Shown one piece after another: positions 25,709 to 35,503 of a DNA stretch of 64,000 bases. Both the position numbers and the translations under genes were made by a program. Within the stretch, counting starts at the first letter, position 1. Every line of letters starts with the position of its first letter. The notes under the pieces were generated by a model, which was not told the origin of the DNA, did not search any database, and saw nothing but the letters and a program-made list of their open reading frames with translations. The stretch lies in the NCBI GenBank assembly GCA_946186275.1, contig CAMHMO010000006.1:24761-88760 (forward strand). Direction: 5' to 3'. The DNA comes from an uncultured Verrucomicrobiota bacterium (GTDB lineage: Bacteria > Verrucomicrobiota > Verrucomicrobiia > Opitutales > UBA9783).

Positions 25709-27916
25709 ATGAGCCTGGGGCTCGACGCAAAAAAACATATGAACGGACTGTTTTGGCTGGCACCGATTGCGGGAATAACAGCGCTGTGGTTTGCGGCGCG
25801 TTTTTACAAAGAAATGTTGCGCGAAAGCGAAGGCAACGAAACGATGCGTTCCATTGCCGGGTATGTGCGCGAAGGTGCCATGGCGTATCTAAAGCAACAA
25901 TATAAGGTGGTGTTTCGGTTGTTCGTCGGGTTGGCAATTTTTTTGGCGATTTTGGCGTACGGCTTTAAATTACAGAACGAATGGGTGCCGTTTGCGTTTT
26001 TGACGAGCGGATTTTTCTCGGGACTTGCGGGATTTTTCGGAATGAAGACCGCGACGTCGGCATCCGCGCGTACCGCCGAAGCGGCGCGGCATTCGCTCAA
26101 CAAGGGGCTTACGGTGGCGTTTCGCAGCGGTGCCGTCATGGGTTTGACGGTGGTCGGTTTGGCGTTGCTGGATTATTCTTTCTGGTTTTTGGTGCTTAAA
26201 AACTGCGTACGTGCCGCTTCGGAAGCGGAACGCGTGCTGTTGTTGACGACGACGATGGTGACATTCGGCATCGGCGCTTCCGTGAATGCCCTTTTGGCGC
26301 GCGTCGGTGGCGGGATTTTCACCAAAGCCGCGGATGTCGGTGCGGATTTGGTCGGTAAAGTGGAAGCCAATATTCCGGAGGACGATCCGCGCAATCCGGC
26401 AACCATTGCCGATAACGTCGGCGATAACGTCGGCGACGTGGCGGGAATGGGAGCGGATTTGTATGAATCTTATTACGGTTCGATTATTGCGGCGGCTTCG
26501 TTGGGAGCGATTGCCTTTTCCAAGCAGCCCGACCTGCAGTGGAACGCTGTTTTGGCACCGGCGCTGATCGGTGCGTTGGGTATCTTTCTGTCGTTGGTCG
26601 GTATTTTTAACGTCAAAGTCGGTTCGGTTGAAACGGGGAAGGCGATTTTGAAGGCACTCGACCACGGTATTCATGTGGCGGCAATCGGCTTGGTGGTGCT
26701 GTCGTACTTTTTGCTTCAGTGGCTCGGGCTGGGTGCGCACATATGGGGTGCCTTGGTGGCGGGACTGGTGACGGGAATTGTCATCGGGAAGGGTTGCGAG
26801 TATTATACCTCCGCCGAATATAAACCGACGCGTTTGATTTCCGGGAAAGCCGAGAGCGGAGCCGGACCGGTTATCATCGGCGGCTTGGGTGTCGGGATGT
26901 CATCGACGATGATTCCCGTGTTTGCGGTGGTCATCGGCATGTCGCTGGCGTTCGGTTTTGCGTCGCAGTTCCAAGTGTCTGCGTTCAATGAAGGATTGTA
27001 CGGTATCGGATTGGCGGCGGTCGGCATGCTGTCGACGTTGGGTATTACGCTGGCGACCGATGCTTACGGACCGATTGCGGATAATGCCGGCGGTAATGCC
27101 GAAATGAGCGGATTGCCGAAGGAAGTTCGTCAGCGTACCGATGCGTTGGATGCCATCGGGAATACAACCGCGGCAACGGGTAAGGGTTTTGCCATCGGTT
27201 CCGCTGCGTTGACGGCACTGGCACTGATCGCTTCCTATGTTCAGGAATTAAAGTGCGGTTTGGAACGCATCGGGAAGGATGTGATTACCGTCAACGGTGA
27301 ATTGGTGAAAACAAGCGATGTTTCGCTGGTTCAGCTGATGCATTTTTTTGAAGTTCATTTGCTCAATCCGAAGGTTCTGATGGGAATGTTTATCGGTTCG
27401 ATGCTGGCGTTTGTGTTCTGCGGTATTACCATGAATGCGGTCGGTCGTGCGGCGTCGAAAATGGTCGATGAGGTTCGTCGGCAATTCCGCGAGATCAAAG
27501 GTATTTTGACGGGTGAAGCGAAGCCGGATTATTCGCGTTGCGTGCGTATTTCGACCGAATCGGCGCAGAAAGAGATGATTCTCCCGGCATTGATGTGCAT
27601 TATCTTCCCGTTCGTCGTCGGTGCCTGTCTGGGCGTTGCCGGGGTTATCGGAATGTTGGCGGGAACGTTGGCGAGTGGCTTTGTATTAGCGATTTTTATG
27701 GCGAATGCCGGCGGGGCCTGGGATAATGCCAAGAAGTACATCGAGGAAGGTCATTTCGGCGGTAAGGGTTCCGAAGCGCATAAAGCGGCGGTCATTGGCG
27801 ATACGGTAGGCGATCCGTTCAAAGATACATCCGGACCGGCATTGAATATCCTCTTAAAACTGATGACGATTGCTTCAATTATCGGCGCGGGTCTGACGCT
27901 GGTGTGTCAGTTTTAG
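25709..27916 (+). CDS. hppA: Membrane-bound pyrophosphatase, K+-dependent type
   Basis: 735 residues with about 16 membrane helices. The pyrophosphate site is clear in ADVGADLVGKVEANIPED and in DNVGDNVGDVAGMGADLYE, with the second set in DAYGPIADNAGGNAEMS and the C-terminal GDTVGDPFKDTSGPALN. GNTTAATGKGFAIGSAA has Ala rather than Lys at the position that separates K+-dependent from K+-independent enzymes, so it is K+-dependent and could pump H+ or Na+. It conserves PPi energy at the membrane. The first ATG is at 25709; a second at 25739 (MNGLFWLAPIAG) is the more typical family start. It is divergent from the tRNA cluster. Confidence 0.93.
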   Translation: MSLGLDAKKHMNGLFWLAPIAGITALWFAARFYKEMLRESEGNETMRSIAGYVREGAMAYLKQQYKVVFRLFVGLAIFLAILAYGFKLQNEWVPFAFLTSGFFSGLAGFFGMKTATSASARTAEAARHSLNKGLTVAFRSGAVMGLTVVGLALLDYSFWFLVLKNCVRAASEAERVLLLTTTMVTFGIGASVNALLARVGGGIFTKAADVGADLVGKVEANIPEDDPRNPATIADNVGDNVGDVAGMGADLYESYYGSIIAAASLGAIAFSKQPDLQWNAVLAPALIGALGIFLSLVGIFNVKVGSVETGKAILKALDHGIHVAAIGLVVLSYFLLQWLGLGAHIWGALVAGLVTGIVIGKGCEYYTSAEYKPTRLISGKAESGAGPVIIGGLGVGMSSTMIPVFAVVIGMSLAFGFASQFQVSAFNEGLYGIGLAAVGMLSTLGITLATDAYGPIADNAGGNAEMSGLPKEVRQRTDALDAIGNTTAATGKGFAIGSAALTALALIASYVQELKCGLERIGKDVITVNGELVKTSDVSLVQLMHFFEVHLLNPKVLMGMFIGSMLAFVFCGITMNAVGRAASKMVDEVRRQFREIKGILTGEAKPDYSRCVRISTESAQKEMILPALMCIIFPFVVGACLGVAGVIGMLAGTLASGFVLAIFMANAGGAWDNAKKYIEEGHFGGKGSEAHKAAVIGDTVGDPFKDTSGPALNILLKLMTIASIIGAGLTLVCQF

Positions 27917-28315
27917 CGGTTGCATTCGTTCGGTTGGTGCGAGAATAAGGTGCGGGGATTGCGTTGTTACACGCGAGGGTGGGTCGATAAAATGGACTTA
28001 TGAACGGTCGGGCTGTCGATATTTTTGCGAAATGTTACGGAGGCGTGTCGTTGCAGTCGATGATGTAGGCTGTGCCTCTGGTAAAATCTGCGATTGAAAA
28101 CAAACTGAAATTACCGTTGCGTGGCAAAATTTCGTTAACGACGTTGCATTTGACAAATTTGAATCACAAATTTGTCCGAAATTTTGTCTTTGGGAATAAA
28201 AATTGCGATAAGTACGATGTTTTTTCTGAAATAACGTAAAATTTTTCAAAAAGGACGCATAAAAGATATTTTTTACTTGACAGATTGCTTTTACTCCAAA
28301 AATGGTGAGATCACC
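27917..28315. other. Intergenic region between hppA and trpB
   Basis: About 400 bases, rather AT-rich in its second half. A TTGACA hexamer at 28277-28282 lies about 35 bases before the trpB ATG, too close to be sure of promoter use. No gene seen. Confidence 0.45.
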
Positions 28316-29518
28316 ATGGAGCCTTTAGATACACCCGATAAAGACGGTTTTTACGGAAATTTTGGCGGTGCGTTTGTGCCGGACGTTTTAAAGGCGGAAT
28401 TTGAAAAGATTACGGCGGCGTTTTTGAAATATAAGGATGATGCCGAATTTAATGCAGAATTGAACGACCTTTATGCGCATTATGTCGGTCGCCCGAGCCC
28501 CGTTTATTTCGCCGAAAATCTTTCCCGCAAACACGGGACGGACATTTATCTGAAGCGCGAGGATCTCAATCATACGGGCGCGCATAAAATCAATCACTGC
28601 CTCGGCGAGGCGTTGTTGGCAAAGCGGATGGGTAAGAAGAAAATCATCGCCGAAACGGGTGCTGGACAGCACGGCGTTGCGCTTGCCACGGCAGCGGCAT
28701 TGGTTGGGCTCGAATGCGATATTTACATGGGTGCGGTCGATGTCGCCAAAGAGAAGCCGAACGTCGATCGCATGCAACTTTTGGGGGCGAAGGTGATTTC
28801 GGTTACGAGCGGCACTCGAACCCTGAAAGATGCCGTCGATGCCGCGTTTGAGGTTTATGTTAAAACGTACTCCGACGTGTTGTACGCCATCGGTTCCGTG
28901 GTCGGGCCGCATCCGTTTCCGATGCTGGTCGAATACTTCCAGTCGATCGTCGGAAAGGAGGCGCGCGTGCAATTTAAAGAATTGACGGGCAACTTACCTG
29001 AATGCGTAGTTGCTTGTGTCGGCGGCGGTTCCAATGCTTTGGGAATTTTTAACGGTTTTCTCCACGATCCATCCGTAAAATTGTTCGGTGTGGAACCGCT
29101 CGGAAAAGGCAAGGAACTTGGTTCTCATGCCGCCAGCATCACGTACGGTAAGGAAGGGATTTTGCACGGTTTCAAAAATCTCGTGTTGCAGGACGAACAC
29201 GGAAAGGTTGCCGACGCCTACTCGATTGCCAGCGGATTGGATTATCCAGGTGTCGGTCCTAAACACTGTTATCTGAAAACCGTTGGGCGCGTTTGTTACG
29301 ATACCGTTTCGGACGAAGAAGCTTTGGATGCATTTTACGAACTTTCGCGAACGGAAGGCATTATTCCGGCGTTGGAAAGCGCGCATGCGGTTGCCTACGC
29401 CGTACGTTTGGCAAAAGAGAAAAAATTCCCCAACATTCTTGTTAATCTTTCGGGACGCGGCGATAAGGACATCGAGTATGTGCTTGGTTTAAAAAGAAAC
29501 GGCACGACTTCAAAGTAA
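28316..29518 (+). CDS. trpB: Tryptophan synthase beta chain
   Basis: 400 residues from the ATG at 28316, with a weak GGTGAGA upstream. PLP lysine lies in [15 protein letters not shown], and the phosphate-binding loop in [43 protein letters not shown] and [14 protein letters not shown] are all typical TrpB1. It condenses indole and serine to tryptophan. TrpA and the other trp genes are not adjacent, so it may be an isolated gene used to make Trp from indole, or the others lie elsewhere. The ORF could be read from 28277, but only the shorter start has the conserved N-terminus. Confidence 0.94.
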   Translation: MEPLDTPDKDGFYGNFGGAFVPDVLKAEFEKITAAFLKYKDDAEFNAELNDLYAHYVGRPSPVYFAENLSRKHGTDIYLKREDLNHTGAHKINHCLGEALLAKRMGKKKIIAETGAGQHGVALATAAALVGLECDIYMGAVDVAKEKPNVDRMQLLGAKVISVTSGTRTLKDAVDAAFEVYVKTYSDVLYAIGSVVGPHPFPMLVEYFQSIVGKEARVQFKELTGNLPECVVACVGGGSNALGIFNGFLHDPSVKLFGVEPLGKGKELGSHAASITYGKEGILHGFKNLVLQDEHGKVADAYSIASGLDYPGVGPKHCYLKTVGRVCYDTVSDEEALDAFYELSRTEGIIPALESAHAVAYAVRLAKEKKFPNILVNLSGRGDKDIEYVLGLKRNGTTSK

Positions 29519-29944
29519 AAATACAGATGGAATAAGGACTTTGGATCGTTTTTGTATTTTTTCTTTTTTGCTCGTCGACGGTTGATGTACTTTCTGTGGT
29601 TTTCGATACCTTTCAGTGCAATGTGCTCCGTTATACCAGAGCTTCGGAATTTATAGGTCGGCGGTGTGTTTCTTGGAAAGTAATCCTTGTACGAAGGGTG
29701 GAGTTTGTGTGCCCGAGGCAGTTTTGTTTTGAAGCGTAAAAAACAGGACAAAAATTTGCAGTTTCGGAAATTTTCTTTATCCCGACGGGGATTGTGCGCC
29801 GTTTTAAAATTCAATCAAGCACCGTTTTTCCCATTGAGCTTCTTCAACTTTTTTGCAAAACACGTTTTTTAACGGAACGGCAAATCGTATTTCCGTGTTT
29901 TAAACTTGAAAACACCTCTTGTTTTTCGCACATTAAAGACGCTC
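29519..29944. other. Intergenic region before tRNA-Ser
   Basis: 426 AT-rich bases between trpB and tRNA-Ser with no supported ORF. The reading frames are short and without composition bias. Nothing resembling a terminator with a firm stem is seen. Confidence 0.45.
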
Positions 29945-30034
<90 letters not shown>

Positions 30035-30199
30035 GAAAAGGCTAAATTTTATAGAATTTTCTATTGTTTTGGCGGGTGTTGGTTTTGTGCCTATGCTACC
30101 GTTTCGTTTTAAACGTTTGTAGGTTCGTGGAAGGTTGCAAGCAATTTTTCAAGAGCTTACGGTTGTAGTATTGATGTTCCGTTTTTTATCTTTGTACAG

Positions 30200-31723
30200 A
30201 TGAACAAAACTGTTCTGGACTTAAACGCATCGGAGATGCGAGAATTTTTTCTTCAAAGTGATCGCTATTGTACCGTCAAACTGCCAGAGTATTTTTGTTT
30301 TACGAATTTACTTAAAAATTTATACGGACATATTAAGAAAAAAAATGAAAGCAGTATAGTACAAGATTGTAAAAAAGCCGGGAATTTCGAACGCATTAAC
30401 TATGAAATAATGGTCGATAAGGGTAGTGGACTTGATTGGCGAAAATTACAACTCATACACCCTTTTTTATATGTTTCCCTGGTTCGTATCTTGGAAATAC
30501 ATTGGAACGAATTACAAGAAAGATTTGCTTATTTTAAGCAGGATAATATACTCTGTGCGAGCATTCCGATTGTACCCGACAGTCGCCGTAGCTATATCAA
30601 AGAAACGGTGTTAAATTGGGGTGAAAAAGTCGTACATGTTTCGTTATCGTTTTTGTTGGAATATTCTTGTTTAGCTTGTACCGATATAACCAACTGTTAC
30701 AACTCCGTTTATACTCACTCTGTTGAATGGGCGTTGCTTGGAAAAGAATTTTCAAAACAGGAGGTGCTTGGGAAAACGAACAAAAATCAAAAGGGAAAAA
30801 AAGAAAATGTCGGGAAGGTAATTGATACTCTTCTGAGATATATGCACTACAATCAAACAAACGGAATTCTGCAAGGATCCGTTTTAATGGATTTTATCGC
30901 CGAATTTGTTTTAGGATATACCGATACGAAATTAACCGAAGCAGTCGAGAAAATAAAAGTAAGTAACTACAAAATCATAAGGTATCGGGATGATTACAGA
31001 ATCTTTACAAAAAATTCCGATGATGGTAACGAAATCTTAAAGTTGTTGTCCGAAGTTTTAAGCGAATTCGGTTTTACATTGAACGCTCAGAAAACCTCTG
31101 TAAAGGAGGATCTTGTGAACGGTGCATTTAAGGAAGACAAGTTGGAGTTTATTCTTGCACCCCTCAGGACATCAACAGGTTTGGAGCAACTCATACGGAT
31201 TTATAATTTCGGGAAAAAGTTCCCGAATTCCGGGCAAATTGTAAAATTACTTTCAAAATACAGATATACGCTTGATAAGTGGTTATCAAAGAGAAAAATT
31301 TCCAATACTCAAATTACGGAACTTATTGCTATTGTGACGAATATCGCGGATAAAAACCCGAGAACACTCCCCCTTTGCATGAATATCATCAGTTTTTTAA
31401 CGGATCAATATTCTTTCGATCAACAAAAGAAAGATATAATCGAGAAAGTTAAAAATAAATTATCGGGCGGAACAAGGCGCGAATTGTTGGAAATTTGGAT
31501 GCAACGTTTAACACTCAAATTTGAATATGAACAGTCGTTTTCCTCTAAATTGTGTCAATTAATCAATAGAAATAATGACACAGGCGGATTGTTCGATATT
31601 TCTTGGCTTTCGAATGAAATTCGGGATATATTTCGTGAAACTCCCGTTATCGATCGCAATATTACGGAAAAAATGCCTCCTGTGATTGGTAAAAACGAAA
31701 CAGACGATTTCAATGAATACTAG
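30200..31723 (+). CDS. Abi/UG (DRT)-type defence reverse transcriptase
   Basis: 507 residues. RT motif A is LACTDITNCYNSVYTHS (catalytic Asp162), motif B NGILQGSVLMDF, motif C RYRDDYRIF (Asp264-Asp265), and motif D GFTLNAQKTS. The THSxxWAL extension after motif A and YRDD are typical of the unknown-group/Abi-class RTs that act in phage defence, not of retrons or group II introns. The C-terminal third (about residues 340-500) is helical without a recognisable domain, as in AbiK/AbiA-like proteins. It stands alone between tRNA-Ser and tRNA-Pro, and its AT-rich codon use differs from its neighbours, suggesting recent gain. The exact DRT class cannot be set by eye. Confidence 0.85.
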   Translation: MNKTVLDLNASEMREFFLQSDRYCTVKLPEYFCFTNLLKNLYGHIKKKNESSIVQDCKKAGNFERINYEIMVDKGSGLDWRKLQLIHPFLYVSLVRILEIHWNELQERFAYFKQDNILCASIPIVPDSRRSYIKETVLNWGEKVVHVSLSFLLEYSCLACTDITNCYNSVYTHSVEWALLGKEFSKQEVLGKTNKNQKGKKENVGKVIDTLLRYMHYNQTNGILQGSVLMDFIAEFVLGYTDTKLTEAVEKIKVSNYKIIRYRDDYRIFTKNSDDGNEILKLLSEVLSEFGFTLNAQKTSVKEDLVNGAFKEDKLEFILAPLRTSTGLEQLIRIYNFGKKFPNSGQIVKLLSKYRYTLDKWLSKRKISNTQITELIAIVTNIADKNPRTLPLCMNIISFLTDQYSFDQQKKDIIEKVKNKLSGGTRRELLEIWMQRLTLKFEYEQSFSSKLCQLINRNNDTGGLFDISWLSNEIRDIFRETPVIDRNITEKMPPVIGKNETDDFNEY

Positions 31724-31889
31724 CACCATGAAAGCTTCTACCGATGCTCTTCGGGTCTTTCCCCGATGAGAGAAGAAATTCTTTAATTTTTTGAAAACGT
31801 TTAACGAATTTATCTATTCTAATGGTTCTTTACAAAAATAAAGGGAGTTAAGGTACAAAATAAAAACGTTCTTATGCTTCTGCCCCTCC

Positions 31890-31966
31890 TGGTCGGGATG
31901 GCCGGATTCGAACCGGCGACACCCAAGTCCCGAACCTGGTGCTCTGCCAGACTGAGCTACATCCCG
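31890..31966 (-). tRNA. tRNA-Pro (CGG)
   Basis: 77 nt with encoded CCA; acceptor CGGGATG/CATCCCG is fully paired. Anticodon loop TTCGGGA gives CGG. Confidence 0.93.
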
Positions 31967-31994
31967 ATATCCTTATTGAGGAAAAAAACACTTC

Positions 31995-32564
31995 TCACTT
32001 CAAGCTTTTTAACGAAAAAATGTAACACAGCGCGGCGGCGGCGGCATCGGATTCATCGGGCGGGAGCACTTGCGGCAAATGCAACAGCTGCGCCGCCATA
32101 CGGGCAACCTGGATTTTGGTGGCTTGTCCCAGCCCCGTGACGGCTTTTTTGATGCGCAAAGGCGCGAATTCCGAAACAGGCAAACCTTGCAACGCGACCG
32201 CCGCCAGACAGGCACCGCGCGCGGACCCCAGAATGTGTGCCGTGCGGAAATTTTGGACATACACGGTCTGTTCGACGGCAACCGCGTGAATTTCGTGTTC
32301 CTCCAAAAGCCGTCGGGTGGTCGAAAAAATTTCTCCCAAACATTCGGTGAAGGAGCGGCGCGCCGTCAGTTTGAGCGTCAGCGATGTCACATAATTGACG
32401 GTGCGTGCATCGGCTTCCAAAACGGCGAACCCGGAGCCGCGCAAACTCGGGTCGATGCCGAGCACTTTGCCGCAAAAGTCCGAACTTTGAACCGCAAGGG
32501 TTTTCTTTTCGGGACGCGACCGCTTCGTCAGGGCGTTCGTCCACAGCGCGCGTCGGTTGTTCAT
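31995..32564 (-). CDS. ruvC: Crossover junction endodeoxyribonuclease RuvC
   Basis: About 190 residues with an N-terminal extension of some 30 residues before the core. The acidic active-site residues are visible: Asp in KVLGIDPSLRGSGFAV, Glu in AVAVEQTVYVQN, and the Asp pair in DESDAAAAALCY. RuvC cuts Holliday junctions made by RecA/RuvAB. The ATG at 32564 overlaps the stop of the LysM gene in TAATG, so the two are coupled. The frame is open another 34 codons upstream but that part lies inside the LysM gene. Confidence 0.9.
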   Translation of the reverse strand: MNNRRALWTNALTKRSRPEKKTLAVQSSDFCGKVLGIDPSLRGSGFAVLEADARTVNYVTSLTLKLTARRSFTECLGEIFSTTRRLLEEHEIHAVAVEQTVYVQNFRTAHILGSARGACLAAVALQGLPVSEFAPLRIKKAVTGLGQATKIQVARMAAQLLHLPQVLPPDESDAAAAALCYIFSLKSLK

Positions 32565-33289
32565 TATTTGGTCGTGTTTAACGCGGGGATGCGCAACTTC
32601 ATGCCGATTTTTAAACTGTTCGCCGACGGCAGAATGTCGCGATTTGCCTCGTAAATCAGTTTCCACTTCACCGCCGAACCGTACATTTTTAGGCTGATTT
32701 TCGAAAGCGAATCCTCGTATTGAACAACATAGGTGCGTTCGCGGGATGCTTCCGACGGCGTTGTTGGCGAAATGACGGTGTTCTTTATGGCTTCCTTCGC
32801 CGGTGCGTACGACAGGCGCGTTTGTGCCAGTTGTGCCTTTAAACGCGCATTTTCTTCCCGCATCTGCTTCAAAACTTCCGTCAGACGGATGTATTCGGGC
32901 GTTTCGGCGGTACGATTGCCCAACGGCAACGTGCGTGCAAACTCTTTTTTCGCCGTTTCAATGAGTTGCATCGCAATTTTCGAACGCACACCGTCCGTCG
33001 TTTGGGACAGATAACGTTGAAAATGATAAATCGCACCGATCGGATCGCTTTTAACGGACAACTGACCGAGTTGGAAATGCGTTTCGGGACAGGGGGCTTT
33101 TCTCTTTTCGACGAGACGATTGAGCAATTGAAAGGCTTCGTCGGTACGATCCGTTCGCAAACATCGCTGTGCTTCCGCGAACAGCGGCTCTTCGACTTCC
33201 GAAGGCTCCCGAAGAGGATGATTTTGTCGGAAAAGAAACAACAAACACAAAGCACCCGCCGCAATCCAAAGCCACCGATGCTTCCGCAT
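32564..33289 (-). CDS. Membrane-anchored TPR-coiled-coil-LysM protein
   Basis: 241 residues. One N-terminal membrane segment (WLWIAAGALCLLFLF), then two or three TPR-like helical pairs (residues about 35-110), a short coiled coil (REENARLKAQLAQTRL) and a C-terminal LysM domain (TYVVQYEDSLSKISLKMYG to IGMKLRIP). LysM binds peptidoglycan, so the protein probably sits in the cell envelope, anchored in the inner membrane and bound to the wall. TPR plus LysM is common in cell-division or wall-assembly helpers. It is the upstream partner of ruvC by a 1-base overlap; functional link to RuvC is doubtful. Confidence 0.85.
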   Translation of the reverse strand: MRKHRWLWIAAGALCLLFLFRQNHPLREPSEVEEPLFAEAQRCLRTDRTDEAFQLLNRLVEKRKAPCPETHFQLGQLSVKSDPIGAIYHFQRYLSQTTDGVRSKIAMQLIETAKKEFARTLPLGNRTAETPEYIRLTEVLKQMREENARLKAQLAQTRLSYAPAKEAIKNTVISPTTPSEASRERTYVVQYEDSLSKISLKMYGSAVKWKLIYEANRDILPSANSLKIGMKLRIPALNTTK

Positions 33290-33448
33290 GTTTTTATTAT
33301 TGCATGTCCGCCAACCGAAGCAAGAGGAAAGCCGTTTTGCGACGCGTGCGAGACGGTACGGGGCATATTCAATCGTCGGGAGAAAAATACAGCCGAACGT
33401 GACGAATATAAAATTGTATTTTCCGCATTTTTCGAATAAATTCGGGGC

Positions 33449-34246
33449 GTGAGTCGTTTAGCGAAAGCACTGTTTCACCTTCGAAATCTCAATAAGCCGC
33501 GCATTTCGTATCTGGAGACGCATTTGTGCGATCACTGTAATTTAAACTGTAAAAGTTGTACGCACTTTTGCCCGTTGGTGACCGAGCCGACATTCACGGA
33601 TTTGGAGCAATATATGCAGGATATACGGACGCTTTCGAAGAAATTGGCGATACGTACCATCCGTCTGATGGGCGGCGAACCGTTGTTGCACCCGAAGGTC
33701 AACGATTTCATGCGCGTCACGCGCGAAGCGTATCCGCATTCGAGAATTTTTATCGTCACCAACGGTTTGTTGTTGCTGAAAATGTCGAATGATTTTTGGG
33801 AAACGTTGCGTCAATGTCATATTCGCATTCATTGGAGCAAATACCCGCCGTTGAAAGATAAATTTGCGGAGATTGAACAACGCATCAAAGATGCACATAT
33901 CCCGTATTACGATGGCGATGCAAGTGTTTTCTTAAATTTTTCGGCGTTCGGTTCGGATGAAAGCACGGATCCGCAGGAAGCGTTCAAAGCCTGTCACGAC
34001 GGTTGCACAAATTTGTACCGCGGAAAACTCTATACCTGCCCTGCCTGTTACGTGTTTCGCGCGAACAACTACTTCCATGCCAATCATGAAGTTCCCGAAG
34101 GTTGGGATATTTACCAATACAGCGGGAAGGAACTGCAAAGTTTTCTCAATAAACCGATTCCGTTTTGTCGCTATTGTCATTACGTAGTGCATCCGAAATC
34201 GTTTCCCTGGGAAGTCTCCAAGCGGAAGGCGGAGGAGTGGATGTAG
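33449..34246 (+). CDS. Radical SAM protein of unknown specificity
   Basis: 265 residues from a GTG at 33449. The radical SAM cluster motif is in HLCDHCNLNCKSCTHFCP (C-x3-C-x2-C), followed by RLMGGEPLLHPKV (G-G-E for SAM) and FIVTNGLLLLKM. The C-terminal part has a further Cys set (CHDGCTN, CPACYVF, FCRYCHYV) that may bind an extra iron-sulfur cluster as in SPASM-like domains. The family is not fixed; similar short proteins occur beside glycan or peptide-modifying loci. No modified peptide precursor is seen beside it. Confidence 0.85.
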   Translation: MSRLAKALFHLRNLNKPRISYLETHLCDHCNLNCKSCTHFCPLVTEPTFTDLEQYMQDIRTLSKKLAIRTIRLMGGEPLLHPKVNDFMRVTREAYPHSRIFIVTNGLLLLKMSNDFWETLRQCHIRIHWSKYPPLKDKFAEIEQRIKDAHIPYYDGDASVFLNFSAFGSDESTDPQEAFKACHDGCTNLYRGKLYTCPACYVFRANNYFHANHEVPEGWDIYQYSGKELQSFLNKPIPFCRYCHYVVHPKSFPWEVSKRKAEEWM

Positions 34247-34335
34247 GAAGGGCAAAAATATAAATGTTTGCCATCAAATTCGAATCTGTCCCTCGCGATT
34301 TTCGGCGTACTCCAAGTGAAAGTTTTTATAAGCGT

Positions 34336-35112
34336 CTAAAAGCAATCTGCCTCCATCTCAACTTTCACGGGTGCATGGTCGGAGCCGAGTATGTCGGATA
34401 AAATTTTGCAGTCTTTAATCGATGGTAACAATTCTCTTGAGGCGAGGAAGTAATCAATTCTCCATCCGATGTTGCGTTCCCGCGCCCGCATGCGATACGA
34501 CCACCAGGTGTATTGATTTGGCGTTTGCGGGTAAAAGTATCTGAATACATCGACAAGCCCCGCATGGAGGTGTTCCGCGAACGACTGTCGTTCTTCATCG
34601 GTAAAGCCGGCACTGAAATGATTGGCATCGGGATAGGACAAATCGATCGGTTGATGCGCGACATTCAAATCGCCGCACCAAAGGATGGGCTTGGTCGTTT
34701 GCAGTTTTTTAACCAGCGAGCGAACGGTTGTGTCCCATACTTTTATGCGATAAGGAAGCCGCCGCAGGTCGCCTTGGGAATTCGGGACGTAGGTGTTGAT
34801 TAGAAAGAATTTCTTAAATTCCGCAACCAAAATGCGCCCCTCCGGATGTTCCGCATCCGCATCGAGGCAACGCACCGAAAGCGGTTCGATGTCTGAAAAA
34901 ATCGCCGTCCCCGCGTATCCTTTTTTAGCGGTGCTGTGATTGAAATATATATATTTAAAGCCTTCGATTTGCGGGCAGGTTTCGGCATCGACACGCGTCT
35001 CCTGCAGACAAAGAATGTTCGGTTTTTGTTGCGCCGTGAATGCGTAAAAGTTTTTTCGCAAAATCGAACGCAGACCATTTACGTTCCACGTCACAATCCT
35101 GACGGGTTCCAT
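34336..35112 (-). CDS. xthA: Exodeoxyribonuclease III
   Basis: 258 residues from the ATG at 35112, which gives MEPVRIVTWNVNGLRS, the AP-endonuclease start. QETRVDA, WCGDLNVAHQPID and SDHAPVKVEM hold the metal and catalytic residues (E, D-N, D-H) of the exonuclease III/APE1 family. It repairs abasic sites and trims 3' ends. The frame is open upstream but the ATG at 35112 overlaps the previous gene's stop in TGATG, which fixes the start. It is the last gene of the pgi - lipoprotein - lipoprotein - xthA chain. Confidence 0.93.
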   Translation of the reverse strand: MEPVRIVTWNVNGLRSILRKNFYAFTAQQKPNILCLQETRVDAETCPQIEGFKYIYFNHSTAKKGYAGTAIFSDIEPLSVRCLDADAEHPEGRILVAEFKKFFLINTYVPNSQGDLRRLPYRIKVWDTTVRSLVKKLQTTKPILWCGDLNVAHQPIDLSYPDANHFSAGFTDEERQSFAEHLHAGLVDVFRYFYPQTPNQYTWWSYRMRARERNIGWRIDYFLASRELLPSIKDCKILSDILGSDHAPVKVEMEADCF

Positions 35113-35363
35113 CAATAACTGATGCCGGGCGCGAGCGGCATCTCTGTTTCCCAATCGGCGGGACGTCCCCACGGAAGTTCCGAATCGTCCAGTTCGCGGG
35201 TGTGAGATTTTTTTTTGTCCTTCGCGCGATGCATCTTTTCCGCTTCCGCAAGTTGCATCGCCGAACGACGGTCGACCTTTGAAGGGGCTGTCTGACCACA
35301 ACCGCCGCCGATGAGCAGGGAAACGAGAAGAAAATGCCGCAAAAATTTACCAATGAAAACCAT
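35112..35363 (-). CDS. Small lipoprotein, function unknown
   Basis: 83 codons from the ATG at 35363. MVFIGKFLRHFLLVSLLIGG then GCGQTAP is a lipoprotein signal with cleavage before a Cys in LIGGGC (lipobox slightly off consensus). The mature part is short, charged and Lys-rich (KMHRAKDKKKSHTREL) then ends ELPWGRPADWETEMPLAPG, likely unstructured. The start overlaps the stop of the tiny upstream lipoprotein gene in TAATG, and the stop overlaps xthA. No family recognised. Confidence 0.7.
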   Translation of the reverse strand: MVFIGKFLRHFLLVSLLIGGGCGQTAPSKVDRRSAMQLAEAEKMHRAKDKKKSHTRELDDSELPWGRPADWETEMPLAPGISY

Positions 35364-35497
35364 TACAAATCCACGCCCGCATGAACCGCCACATACGGTC
35401 GTCCGTTTGAACAACGATGGGAACGCGTCGAAGAACCGCAACCGCTCAAAGAGAGCAACGCAAAAAGCACAAACAGCCGAGCCGCCGCAATAAGCAC
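35363..35497 (-). CDS. Tiny lipoprotein (44 residues)
   Basis: Not reported as an ORF of usual length but visible: a GTG at 35497 starts a frame whose first 20 residues (VLIAAARLFVLFALLSLSGC) are a lipoprotein signal with a perfect L-S-G-C lipobox; the mature end is CGSSTRSHRCSNGRPYVAVH and four residues more. It starts 6 bases after the pgi stop and its TAA overlaps the next lipoprotein start. Signal quality and the exact coupling support a real gene, comparable in size to entericidin-like peptides, though it is not one of that family. Confidence 0.65.
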   Translation of the reverse strand: MLIAAARLFVLFALLSLSGCGSSTRSHRCSNGRPYVAVHAGVDL

Positions 35498-35503
35498 CTG
35501 CAA

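Noticed and set aside
25970..26740. 256-codon minus-strand frame inside hppA
   Set aside because: Antisense shadow of hppA with His/Arg-rich composition.
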